Assembly (NCBI GenBank): GCA_937995835.1 | Contig: CALKIV010000082.1 | Location: forward strand, 1 to 64,000 | DNA length: 64,000 nucleotides | DNA from: an uncultured Dysgonomonas sp. | GTDB lineage: Bacteria; Bacteroidota; Bacteroidia; Bacteroidales; Dysgonomonadaceae | Direction: 5' to 3' | Part shown: in pieces, positions 43,456 to 51,496 of the stretch | How the letters are laid out: every line of letters starts with the position of its first letter | Position numbering within the stretch: the stretch's first letter is position 1 | Program-made: the position numbers and the translations under genes | The notes under the pieces: generated by a model | Seen by the model: only the letters and a program-made list of their open reading frames with translations | Database searches by the model: none | Told to the model about the DNA's origin: nothing

Positions 43456-43998
43456 ATGCTAATTGCTCAAAAGCTTAGAAAGAAAAATATTGCTGAATAT
43501 CTGATTTATATGTGGCAGGTGGAAGACTTGCTCAGAGCGAATGATTTGGATATTGATAAAATAAGAAAAAATATTTCTTCCCAGTTTGATCAACCTGAAG
43601 AAGTTCAACAACAGATCACCGAGTGGTACGAAAGTTTAATAGAAATGATGAGAGCTGAGAATGTTCAGAAACAAGGACATTTGGCTCTCAATAATAATGT
43701 GATCATTCAGTTGACCGATTTGCATCTCGCCTTGTTGAAGTCTGGCAAGCATGCTGACTATTCGGCTCTATATTATAAGGCACTACCATACATCGTGGAG
43801 CTTAGAGCAAAATCGGACAATATTAATTTACCAGAAATCGAAACTTGTTTTTCAGCATTATATGGATTTATGTTGATCAAGATGAAGGGAGACACTGTTT
43901 CAGAAGAGACACAACAAGCAATCAAGCAAATCAGTAGCTTATTGGCTGTTTTGGCTTTGAAGTTTGCACAAGACGAAAATGAAGAACTTGAATTATAG
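43456..43998 (+). CDS. DUF4924-like protein
   Basis: A 180-residue helical cytoplasmic protein starting 'MLIAQKLRKKNIAEYLIYMW' followed by 'QVEDLLRANDLDIDKI'. It resembles the DUF4924 family, found to my knowledge only in Bacteroidota, with no known function. A longer frame to 43384 exists, but a promoter box lies within it and the extra residues look unlike protein. There is no signal peptide, membrane helix or catalytic motif; the many Leu/Gln/Glu residues suggest an all-helical bundle. The TrhP-like gene follows after 16 bases, so the two are likely one operon with the UBA-like gene. A link to translation or tRNA modification is only suggested by this context. Confidence 0.78.
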   Translation: MLIAQKLRKKNIAEYLIYMWQVEDLLRANDLDIDKIRKNISSQFDQPEEVQQQITEWYESLIEMMRAENVQKQGHLALNNNVIIQLTDLHLALLKSGKHADYSALYYKALPYIVELRAKSDNINLPEIETCFSALYGFMLIKMKGDTVSEETQQAIKQISSLLAVLALKFAQDENEELEL

Positions 43999-44014
43999 AG
44001 AATAATATATTGTG

Positions 44015-45325
44015 ATGAAAAATAGAAACGATTACGAAATAATGGCTCCGGTGGGTTCATACGAATCACTAGCAGCAGCCATACAAGGAGGAGCCAATTC
44101 TATATATTTTGGCATCGAGGGGCTCAATATGCGTGCTCGATCATCGAACAACTTTACGACAGAAGACCTTTATAAGATAGCCAAAATATGCCAAGAAAAT
44201 GGAATGAAAAGCTATCTGACTGTCAATACGATCATTTATGATGGTGATATGACACTAATGCATCAGATCGTAGACTCAGCAAAGGATGCGAAAGTATCTG
44301 CCATCATTGCTTCAGATGTTGCAGTTATGATGTACGCGCGTTCGGTGGGAGTAGAGGTGCATTTGTCTACTCAACTGAATATCACCAATACCGAAGCATT
44401 GAAATTTTATGCTCAATTTGCTGATGTAGTTGTTTTAGCTAGAGAATTGAATTTGGATCAAGTAGCAAGTATCTATAAAGATATTGTGGAGCAAGAAATC
44501 AAAGGTCCTAAAGGCAAATTGATACAGATAGAAATGTTTTGTCACGGGGCATTGTGCATGGCTGTTTCTGGTAAGTGTTATTTGAGCTTGCACGAAAAAG
44601 ATCTTTCAGCCAATCGTGGAGAATGTAATCAAATCTGTCGTAGAGGTTATATTGTCAAAGAAAAGGAAAGCGATATAGAACTAGAGATAGATAACGAATA
44701 TATCATGTCTCCTAAAGACTTGAAAACAATACACTTCATGAACAAAATGCTAGATGCAGGTGTACGTGTATTCAAGATTGAGGGGCGTGCTCGTAGTCCT
44801 GAATATGTACGCACCGTGGTGGAGTGTTATCGTGAGGGTATTGAATCTTATCTAGAAGGCAGCTTTACAGAAGAGAAAGTGGAAAATTGGAACACTCGAC
44901 TAGCCACCGTTTTCAATCGTGGATTCTGGGATGGTTATTATCTTGGACAAAGACTTGGTGAATGGTCGAGCAATTATGGTTCAGGCTCTACACAGCGTAA
45001 AGTCTATGTTGGTAAAGGAATCACTTACTATGCTAAGATTGGTGTAGCCGAATTTTTGCTCGAAGCTCAATCTCTCAAAAAAGGAGATCAAGTGCTGATC
45101 ACTGGTCCTACAACAGGAGCTATCTATCACACGTTGGACGAAATGCAGATGGAACATGCCACTGTGGAAGAGGTGGACAAGGGCAATCGCTTTGCATTCA
45201 AGTTTCCTGAAAAGATTCGCCCGGGAGATAAACTATACAAAATTGTTCAGGTGACAAAGAAAAAACGTTTTGTAGAGAAAAAGAGTAAACAAGATCCAGA
45301 TATGGAAGTAGGAGCTCCACATTGA
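44015..45325 (+). CDS. U32 peptidase-family protein, TrhP (YegQ)-like
   Basis: A 436-residue member of the U32 'collagenase-like' family. The N-terminal TIM-barrel part has 'EIMAPVGSYESLAAAIQGGA' and 'VEVHLSTQLNITNTEALKFY'. The conserved cysteines 'MFCHGALCMAVSGKCYLS' and 'NRGECNQICRRGY' (about residues 178-220) are those thought to hold a cofactor, and 'VFKIEGRARSPEYVRTVVEC' follows. A C-terminal beta-barrel covers about 340-420. The family includes TrhP, which makes 5-hydroxyuridine in tRNA, and RlhA for 23S rRNA; the length fits TrhP (about 450) better than RlhA (about 650). ATG 44015 is preferred to GTG 44012. The UBA-like gene follows 6 bases later. Confidence 0.88.
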   Translation: MKNRNDYEIMAPVGSYESLAAAIQGGANSIYFGIEGLNMRARSSNNFTTEDLYKIAKICQENGMKSYLTVNTIIYDGDMTLMHQIVDSAKDAKVSAIIASDVAVMMYARSVGVEVHLSTQLNITNTEALKFYAQFADVVVLARELNLDQVASIYKDIVEQEIKGPKGKLIQIEMFCHGALCMAVSGKCYLSLHEKDLSANRGECNQICRRGYIVKEKESDIELEIDNEYIMSPKDLKTIHFMNKMLDAGVRVFKIEGRARSPEYVRTVVECYREGIESYLEGSFTEEKVENWNTRLATVFNRGFWDGYYLGQRLGEWSSNYGSGSTQRKVYVGKGITYYAKIGVAEFLLEAQSLKKGDQVLITGPTTGAIYHTLDEMQMEHATVEEVDKGNRFAFKFPEKIRPGDKLYKIVQVTKKKRFVEKKSKQDPDMEVGAPH

Positions 45326-45331
45326 GAAGGT

Positions 45332-45931
45332 ATGTTAGAGAAAATTAAAGAACTGCGTACCATGTTGCCTATCCCTATGATGGAAGCCAAAAAGCTGTTG
45401 GAGGACAATGGTGGTGATATAGAAACTTGTGTCTATCTATATACAGCAAAGGCAATCAAAGAGATACAGAGTGCAACGGGATGTGATGCCGATAAAGCAG
45501 AAAAAGAGTATCGTGCTGAAAATTTTGATATTAACAGAGCTATATCTGTTATCAAAGATGAGATTTATGATCAAAATTATGTGCCAATAGAAGGAGTAAA
45601 TAAAACACGTTTACAATTAGTTAAAGATTGGATCTATTTGGTGGAGACAGAGAGTTTTGATTACGCATTGGCTTATCCTCATTTGGATAAAGTTGTGGAA
45701 ACACTTTCTCTGATTCCTAATCTAGAAAAGATTAGCAAAATGATGAAAGTGGTGCAAAAAAGCTATGCTGAAATATTTAAAAACTACAATGACAGCCAGC
45801 CATTAGAAGAATTCGTGAAACTAAACAGACAGTTAGATGATGTCCCTGAATTTCAAGAAGCAAATATACAAGTCCCTTTGCAAATTTTGTATATTAAAAA
45901 TGAAGTGAGCAAGCATTGGAGAAATGTGTAA
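45332..45931 (+). CDS. hypothetical protein with N-terminal UBA/EF-Ts-like domain
   Basis: A 199-residue cytoplasmic protein. The first 45 residues ('KELRTMLPIPMMEAKKLLED', then 'NGGDIETCVYLYT') look like the UBA-like three-helix domain at the N-terminus of elongation factor Ts, with the 'P.MEAKK.LEDNGGDIE' pattern. A second similar segment lies at about 46-78 ('GCDADKAEKEYRAENFDINR'), so the domain may be duplicated. The rest is helical, without known motifs. It is 6 bases after the TrhP-like gene and ends the operon at a terminator. Binding to a translation factor or to the TrhP-like protein is speculation. Confidence 0.75.
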   Translation: MLEKIKELRTMLPIPMMEAKKLLEDNGGDIETCVYLYTAKAIKEIQSATGCDADKAEKEYRAENFDINRAISVIKDEIYDQNYVPIEGVNKTRLQLVKDWIYLVETESFDYALAYPHLDKVVETLSLIPNLEKISKMMKVVQKSYAEIFKNYNDSQPLEEFVKLNRQLDDVPEFQEANIQVPLQILYIKNEVSKHWRNV

Positions 45932-45953
45932 ATACTACATTCATATAAAATAG

Positions 45954-45990
45954 AAAACAGTCGGTTATAATAAAAATGACCGACTGTTTT
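45954..45990. terminator. terminator between converging operons
   Basis: A perfect 12-base stem (45954-45965 with 45979-45990) has A-rich and T-rich flanks, so it can serve the plus-strand operon and the minus-strand DUF1015 gene. Confidence 0.9.
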
Positions 45991-46013
45991 ATTTATGAGG
46001 AATACTGTGGCTG

Positions 46014-47258
46014 TTAATCTAGCTTATGAATCACTAAGCCGGAGCGTAGCTTAGGTTCAAACCAAGTGGTCTTCGGTGGCATGATATTTCCAGAATCTGA
46101 AATGTTAATGATTTGATGCATGGTGACAGGATATAGCGCCAAGGCAAATTTCATTTCTCCACTGTCTACCAAGTCTTTGAGCGCCTCTAGGCCTCTGATT
46201 CCACCTACAAAGTCAATTCTTTCGTCAGAGCGTAGATCTTTAATTCCGAATATATCATCCAGAATATATTTAGATGTGATAGTTACATCCAAAGCATCTA
46301 TTGGATCTATGTCATTGATCACGTGTGCTCTTGCTCGTAAGTAATAACATTTGCCATCCATATAGATAGAGCATTCGTGTACCTTTTGAGGGGAAACGAT
46401 GACACCGTCTTTTTCTTCCACCAAAAAGTTTTTCTTTAGTAAGGTTAATATCTCTTCGGTACTTAATCCATTCAAATCTTTGACAACTCTGTTGTAATCC
46501 ATCACTTTCAGGTGGCTAATGGGAAAGCAGACGGACATAAAATAATTGTACTCTTCATCTCCTCGGTGTTGAGGATTCTGGTCTGCTTTCTCCTTGGCGA
46601 TGAGTGCAGCCGCTGCCGATCTGTGATGCCCATCCGCCACATACAAAGCGGGTATGTTTTTAAACAACTCTGTTATTTTCGAGATCAGCTCTTTATCTTT
46701 GATCACCCAAAAGTGATGCCCTATATTGTCTTCTGTCACAAAATCGTATTCAGCAGGAGCCTCCACCACATATTTTACAATTTTATTTATTTCTTCCACA
46801 TCATGATAAGCATAAAAAACAGGCTCTATATTAGCATTTATGTTTCTAATATGTTTCATCCTGTCTTCTTCTTTTGCTCGTCGAGTCAATTCATGTTTTT
46901 TTATTTTGCCCGATTCATAGTCCGAAACATGGTTGCAGACCACCAAACCATATTGTGTTCTTTTGTTCATCGTTTGTCCATAGACGTAATAATATTCATC
47001 ACCATCTTGTTGGAGCCAACCATTGTCTTGAAACTTATTGAAATTTTCAGCACCTTTAGCGTATACCTCAGGATCGTACTCGCTTCTTATTTCGGGGAAA
47101 TCAATTTCAGGCTTAATGATCCTATATAAAGACTTTTCATTGCCTTCAGCTTCCTGGTGAGCCTCGACCGAGTTTAATACGTCGTAAGGGCGAGAAGCTA
47201 TATCCTGAACTAGATTTCTTGGAGGTCTAACGCCTCTAAAAGGTTTAATAATTGCCAT
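46014..47258 (-). CDS. DUF1015-family protein divergent from serC
   Basis: A 414-residue DUF1015 protein. The start 'MAIIKPFRGVRPPRNLVQDI' and 'ASRPYDVLNSVEA' are family signatures, as are 'LYVADGHHRSAAAALIAKEK' (about residues 207-226) and 'IRGLEALKDLVDSGEMKFA'. No function is proven. The 'DGHHR' motif suggests a nucleotide- or metal-binding site like that of ParB/sulfiredoxin folds. In Bacteroidota the gene often neighbours serA/serC, and here it is divergent from serC-serA with 253 bases between. A role in serine metabolism has been suggested from such context. The length is normal. Confidence 0.9.
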   Translation of the reverse strand: MAIIKPFRGVRPPRNLVQDIASRPYDVLNSVEAHQEAEGNEKSLYRIIKPEIDFPEIRSEYDPEVYAKGAENFNKFQDNGWLQQDGDEYYYVYGQTMNKRTQYGLVVCNHVSDYESGKIKKHELTRRAKEEDRMKHIRNINANIEPVFYAYHDVEEINKIVKYVVEAPAEYDFVTEDNIGHHFWVIKDKELISKITELFKNIPALYVADGHHRSAAAALIAKEKADQNPQHRGDEEYNYFMSVCFPISHLKVMDYNRVVKDLNGLSTEEILTLLKKNFLVEEKDGVIVSPQKVHECSIYMDGKCYYLRARAHVINDIDPIDALDVTITSKYILDDIFGIKDLRSDERIDFVGGIRGLEALKDLVDSGEMKFALALYPVTMHQIINISDSGNIMPPKTTWFEPKLRSGLVIHKLD

Positions 47259-47456
47259 ATTTATCTCTGTTTTTGTTTTTCATTTATGGGTATAAGCTAT
47301 CTATTTTAATCAAGTTACAAAATATTCGAGAAACTATCTTAAATTAGTGTCCAATATATTTAGATATATCTTCTTAAGTGCTAATAAAAATCTGGTAAAA
47401 TATATGTCAAATGAATAAAATGACTCTTTATGTGCATAAATAATAGATATAATTAT

Positions 47457-47464
47457 TAATTTTG
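47457..47464 (+). promoter_or_regulatory. -7 box of serC-serA
   Basis: TAATTTTG matches TAnnTTTG and lies 47 bases before the ATG of serC. The -33 element is not clear. Confidence 0.5.
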
Positions 47465-47511
47465 AAGAATAAAGTTTCATATTAAAACAAAATCAATATA
47501 TACAATAAAGA

Positions 47512-48585
47512 ATGAAAAAATACAATTTTAGCGCAGGACCATCTATCCTTCCTCGCGAAGCGGTAGAAGCTACAGCAGAGGCTGTTTTAAACTTTAACAA
47601 CACTACTTTCTCTATCATGGAAGTAAGTCACAGAAGTAAAGATTTTCAAGCCGTAATGGATGAGACGGTTGAACTGTTTAAAGAACTGTTGGATATTCCA
47701 GCAGGATATTCAGTTCTATTTCTAGGAGGTGGTGCTAGCTTGCAATTTTGTATGGTGCCTTTCAATCTTCTTGAAAAGAAAGCAGCTTATCTAAATACAG
47801 GAACATGGGCTAACAAAGCCATGAAGGAAGCTAAACTATTTGGCGAAGTAGTAGAAGTGGCATCGTCTAAAGATAAAAATTACTCTTATATACCTAAAGA
47901 GTATAAGGTGCCTACTGATGCTGATTATTTCCACATTACGACAAATAATACAATCTTTGGAACCGAATTGCATGAAGATCTAGATTCTCCTGTGCCATTG
48001 GTTGCTGATATGTCTTCAGACATTTTTGCAAGACCAATAGATATTTCTAAATACGCACTAATCTACGGTGGAGCACAAAAAAATCTAGCTCCAGCAGGGG
48101 TGACTTTTGTGATTGTGAAAGACGAAATCTTAGGGAAAGTGACTCGTACAATTCCTACAATGTTAGATTATAAAACTCATATTGAAGGAGGATCAATGTT
48201 CAACACTCCACCAGTAACTCCAATCTATACAGCAATGCAAACATTGAGATGGTTGAAGAAAAATGGAGGTGTGCCTGCAATGTATGCTAAGAATAAAGAA
48301 AAAGCTAACTTGCTATATAGCGAAATAGACAGAAATGCTGCATTTGTAGGAACAGCAGTGAAAGAAGATCGTTCGATGATGAATGTATGTTTTGTAATGG
48401 CTACAGGCTATGAAGGGCATGAAAAAGATTTCTTAGCTTTCGTACAAGAGAGAGGTTTAGATGGTTTGAAAGGTCACCGTTCTGTTGGTGGTTTTAGAGC
48501 TTCTATTTACAATGCAATGCCTAAAGAAGGTGTTGAAGCATTGGTGAAAGCAATGCAAGATTTTGAAAAACAAATTGTGAAATAA
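47512..48585 (+). CDS. serC: phosphoserine aminotransferase
   Basis: A 357-residue fold-type I PLP enzyme that transaminates 3-phosphohydroxypyruvate with glutamate to O-phosphoserine; it also acts in pyridoxine synthesis in many bacteria. Signatures: 'NFSAGPSILPREAVEATAEA' at the N-terminus, 'EVSHRSKDFQAV', 'LFLGGGASLQFCMVPFNLL', and the PLP lysine Lys190 in 'YGGAQKNLAPAGVTFVIV'. The C-terminus 'LKGHRSVGGFRASIYNAMP' holds the phosphate-binding residues. The length is normal. serA follows 12 bases later, so the two enzymes that turn 3-phosphoglycerate into phosphoserine are co-expressed. Confidence 0.97.
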   Translation: MKKYNFSAGPSILPREAVEATAEAVLNFNNTTFSIMEVSHRSKDFQAVMDETVELFKELLDIPAGYSVLFLGGGASLQFCMVPFNLLEKKAAYLNTGTWANKAMKEAKLFGEVVEVASSKDKNYSYIPKEYKVPTDADYFHITTNNTIFGTELHEDLDSPVPLVADMSSDIFARPIDISKYALIYGGAQKNLAPAGVTFVIVKDEILGKVTRTIPTMLDYKTHIEGGSMFNTPPVTPIYTAMQTLRWLKKNGGVPAMYAKNKEKANLLYSEIDRNAAFVGTAVKEDRSMMNVCFVMATGYEGHEKDFLAFVQERGLDGLKGHRSVGGFRASIYNAMPKEGVEALVKAMQDFEKQIVK

Positions 48586-48597
48586 AAAATACAAAGA

Positions 48598-49518
48598 ATG
48601 AAAGTTTTATTAGCAACAGAAAAACCATTTGCAGCCAAAGCCGTAACAGGAATCAAAAAAGTGTTAGACGATGCTGGCTTCGAATTGGTGATATTAGAAA
48701 AATATACTGAAAAGAAACAATTGCTAGATGCAGTAGCAGATGTTGATGCAGCAATTTTCAGAAGTGACATCTTTGATCAAGAGGTACTTGATGCAGGTAA
48801 AAAACTCAAAATTGTAGTGCGTGCAGGTGCAGGATATGATAATATCGATCTGAGCGCTGCTACGGCAAATGGAATCTGCGCAATGAACACTCCGGGACAA
48901 AACGCTAATGCTGTTGCTGAACTTGTTTTTGGGTTGATGGTTTATGGTGTTCGTAATTTCTATAATGGGAAATCAGGAACAGAGCTACAAGGCAAGAAGT
49001 TAGGGATTCATGCTTACGGAAATGTAGGACAAAATGTTGGCAGAATAGCTAAAGGTTTTGGCATGGAAGTGTATGCTTATGACCCTTTCTTGAGCGCTGA
49101 AGCATTAAAAGAAGCAGGTGTTATTCCTGTGAAAAGCGTTGAAGAGCTATACTCTACATGTCAATATGTCTCACTACATATACCGGCTACGCCAGAGACA
49201 ATCAAATCTATCAACTATGCCTTGTTGAAATCTATGCCTGCTGATGCCATGTTGCTGAATACAGCCAGACAAGAAGTGATCAACGAAGTAGAATTGGCAA
49301 ATTTGATGAACGACAGAGCTGACTTTAAATATATCACAGACATTATGCCTAAGAATCATACCGCTTTGATGGATAAATTTTCTGATCGTTACTTCTCAAC
49401 TCCTAAAAAGATGGGTGCTCAAACAGCTGAGGCCAATGTAAATGCAGGAGTTGCAGCTGCAAAACAAATTGTAGATTTCATTAAAAACGGTAACGAAAAG
49501 TTTAGATTGAATAAGTAA
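48598..49518 (+). CDS. serA: D-3-phosphoglycerate dehydrogenase, short form
   Basis: A 306-residue D-2-hydroxyacid dehydrogenase that oxidises 3-phosphoglycerate with NAD, the first step of serine synthesis. Features: 'VVRAGAGYDNIDLSAAT' (about residues 75-91), NAD-binding 'LGIHAYGNVGQNVGRIAKGF' (about 135-154), the catalytic Arg in 'LLNTARQEVINEVEL', and the catalytic His in 'MPKNHTALM'. It is the short type: no C-terminal ACT or ASB domain is present, so feedback inhibition by serine through ACT is unlikely. It lies 12 bases after serC and is followed by a strong terminator. Confidence 0.94.
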   Translation: MKVLLATEKPFAAKAVTGIKKVLDDAGFELVILEKYTEKKQLLDAVADVDAAIFRSDIFDQEVLDAGKKLKIVVRAGAGYDNIDLSAATANGICAMNTPGQNANAVAELVFGLMVYGVRNFYNGKSGTELQGKKLGIHAYGNVGQNVGRIAKGFGMEVYAYDPFLSAEALKEAGVIPVKSVEELYSTCQYVSLHIPATPETIKSINYALLKSMPADAMLLNTARQEVINEVELANLMNDRADFKYITDIMPKNHTALMDKFSDRYFSTPKKMGAQTAEANVNAGVAAAKQIVDFIKNGNEKFRLNK

Positions 49519-49559
49519 TCCTTATTCTCTAAAAGGTCGGAATACGTTTTACAATATTT

Positions 49560-49601
49560 ATCGCCAATTGGATATAATGATGGTTATATCTAATTGGCGA
49601 T
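49560..49601 (+). terminator. Rho-independent terminator after serA
   Basis: An 18-base stem (49560-49577 with 49584-49601, one mismatch), a 6-base loop and a T-run shortly after. Confidence 0.9.
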
Positions 49602-49647
49602 GATTTTTAACTAGTCATTCTATCATTAGATTATAATGAAAGAATGA

Positions 49648-49688
49648 ACTCCTCCTATGTAATGCATAACACATTATATAGGAGGAGT
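49648..49688 (-). terminator. hairpin between serA and fbp, probable fbp terminator
   Basis: A 17-base stem (49648-49664 with 49672-49688, one mismatch) with a 7-base loop. It lies 31 bases past the fbp stop on the minus strand. The following T-run is weak, so termination is likely but less sure. Confidence 0.7.
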
Positions 49689-49718
49689 CTCATTTATGAT
49701 AAGAGTAAGAGATTTATT

Positions 49719-50744
49719 CTATTCTCTATTTTCTTCTCTAGCTTTGTTTATAAAATATTTCACTTTCGAAACCATCTCTGAGTGACCACAATAAAACGGT
49801 ACACGTTGATGGAGCTCTTTAGGATCTATTTCTAGTATTCTGTTGAACCCATCTGTAGCCATTCCTCCTGCTGCCTCGGCAATGAAAGCCATAGGGTTAC
49901 ACTCATAAAGCAAGCGTAGTTTCCCATTAGGGGCTTTGGCTGTAGAGGGATACATATAGATTCCTCCTTTCATCATATTTCTATGAAAGTCGGAAACAAG
50001 GCTTCCAATATATCTGGATGTATAAGGTCTGTCGTCTTTCTCTTCCTGACAATATTTTATGTAATCTTTTACGCCCTGTGGGAAGTGCACATAGTTACCT
50101 TCGTTGACAGAATACATTTTCTCTTTTGTAGGGAAAGTCATCTTGGGATGTGATAGATAGAAGCTACCAATAGCAGGATTTAGCGTAAAGCCATTTACTG
50201 CTTTTCCTGTTGTGTAGACCATCATGGTAGATGTTCCATATAGGATGTATCCAGCTGCTACTTGATTTACTCCCGGTTGTAGAAAGTCTTCCATCGTAAC
50301 TGGTGAACCTACTGGCGATATACGTCTGTAGATAGAAAAAATAGTTCCCACAGAAACATTCACTTCGATGTTGGAAGAACCATCTAGTGGATCCATGAGT
50401 ACCACATACTTGTTGTTGTGTCCTCCGTCTAATCCTTTGATGGTGATGAAGTTGTCGTTCTCTTCGGAGGCTATTCCGCAAACAATCTCTCTATTGATTA
50501 GTGTTTGTATAAACACATCATTGGCATACACATCAAGCTTTTGTTGATCTTCGCCCTGTACATTGGTGTTCCCTGCTTCTCCAATAATATCTACTAAGCC
50601 AGCCTTATTTACTTTGTATGATACTACTCTGGCAGCCAGTAGAATAGAGTTTAGAAGTCTCGAAAGTTCACCTGTAGAATATTTGAAATCTTCTTGTTTC
50701 TCAATAATGTGTTCCTCTACTGTTTTTCTTGCAGCTCTACTCAT
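49719..50744 (-). CDS. fbp: fructose-1,6-bisphosphatase, class I
   Basis: A 341-residue class I fructose-1,6-bisphosphatase, the gluconeogenic enzyme that hydrolyses the C1 phosphate. Signatures: 'CGIASEENDNF' (metal-binding Glu), 'VVLMDPLDGSSNIEVNVSVG' (about residues 114-133; Asp/Leu/Asp of the catalytic site), 'YIGSLVSDFHRNMMKGGIYM' and 'LLYECNPMAFIAEAAGG' with the substrate-site residues. The length fits the class (about 330-340), not the long class III form common in Firmicutes. Its promoter is a near-perfect Bacteroidota promoter and it appears monocistronic. No regulatory extension is seen. Confidence 0.96.
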   Translation of the reverse strand: MSRAARKTVEEHIIEKQEDFKYSTGELSRLLNSILLAARVVSYKVNKAGLVDIIGEAGNTNVQGEDQQKLDVYANDVFIQTLINREIVCGIASEENDNFITIKGLDGGHNNKYVVLMDPLDGSSNIEVNVSVGTIFSIYRRISPVGSPVTMEDFLQPGVNQVAAGYILYGTSTMMVYTTGKAVNGFTLNPAIGSFYLSHPKMTFPTKEKMYSVNEGNYVHFPQGVKDYIKYCQEEKDDRPYTSRYIGSLVSDFHRNMMKGGIYMYPSTAKAPNGKLRLLYECNPMAFIAEAAGGMATDGFNRILEIDPKELHQRVPFYCGHSEMVSKVKYFINKAREENRE

Positions 50745-50782
50745 GTCATTAGTTTTTAAGTTTTTTTAATTTGTAGGTTATT

Positions 50783-50814
50783 CAAAGTTAAATCATTCTT
50801 TTTGAAAGAGCAAA
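50783..50814 (-). promoter_or_regulatory. promoter of fbp
   Basis: On the minus strand TTTG (50814-50811), a 20-base spacer and TAACTTTG (50790-50783) match the Bacteroidota promoter exactly. The ATG is 38 bases downstream. Confidence 0.82.
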
Positions 50815-50941
50815 TAAGAAATTAACCTTTTCTGAGACAAATGTGAGAGGGGTGAATAATTGTTTTGTCGGTTATTGTTGTGTTTTTAGAGCAATAATAT
50901 TTTCTTTGTATTCCATTCTGTCTGAAATGATATGATATATT

Positions 50942-51496
50942 ATGATTGAAAAACTAATTGACATTGATAAAGAGTCTTTCTTATTTTTAAATAGCAAACA
51001 TTCTTCAATTTTAGACCCTCTGATGTTGGTTCTGAGCTCTTATGAAATGTGGTGGACTGTCTTCATTGTATTCGGACTTTGTATATGGTATAATAGCAAA
51101 AAAGAAACTCGATTAAAAACACTCTTAACATATGGAGGAGCTGTATTATTTGCTACTACTTTCACTAACTTATTGAAGCTTATGGTACAAAGACCACGCC
51201 CAATTCATGAAGAAAATTGGATCGGTGTCATTCATAATATTGAAAAATATAGTTCAGCTTCAAGCTTCTTTTCTTCGCATGCAGCCACTACCTTTTGCAT
51301 TGCTGTTTTTGTACTTTTATATTTCAAGAATAAGAAATATTTAGGATGTTTAGCTCTTCTTTGGGCTCTAGGGGTATCTTATAGTCGAATATATGTAGGA
51401 AAACATTATCCTCTAGATGTACTCGTTGGCATTCTTTTTGGCGTCTTGGTTGGCTATGCCGCCTTTAAACTATTAGGAAGGCTTACGAAAAAATAA
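50942..51496 (+). CDS. PAP2-family membrane phosphatase
   Basis: A 184-residue membrane protein of the PAP2/phosphatidic acid phosphatase family with about five helices. The three catalytic motifs are present: 'KLMVQRPRP' (about residues 77-85), 'SFFSSHAATTF' with the acid/base His, and 'SRIYVGKHYPLDVLVG' with the nucleophile His. Such enzymes dephosphorylate undecaprenyl pyrophosphate, phosphatidylglycerol phosphate or lipid A. The small size and N-terminus resemble undecaprenyl-diphosphatase-type members in Bacteroidota. That would link it to peptidoglycan and glycan synthesis, but the substrate cannot be told. Its 3' end overlaps the converging Pro/Gln-rich protein gene by 14 bases. Confidence 0.9.
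   Translation: MIEKLIDIDKESFLFLNSKHSSILDPLMLVLSSYEMWWTVFIVFGLCIWYNSKKETRLKTLLTYGGAVLFATTFTNLLKLMVQRPRPIHEENWIGVIHNIEKYSSASSFFSSHAATTFCIAVFVLLYFKNKKYLGCLALLWALGVSYSRIYVGKHYPLDVLVGILFGVLVGYAAFKLLGRLTKK

Noticed and set aside
46512..47129. 205-codon plus-strand frame
   Set aside because: It lies antisense within the DUF1015 gene, has low-complexity Phe/Ile-rich sequence and no start signal, and matches no protein style I recognise.
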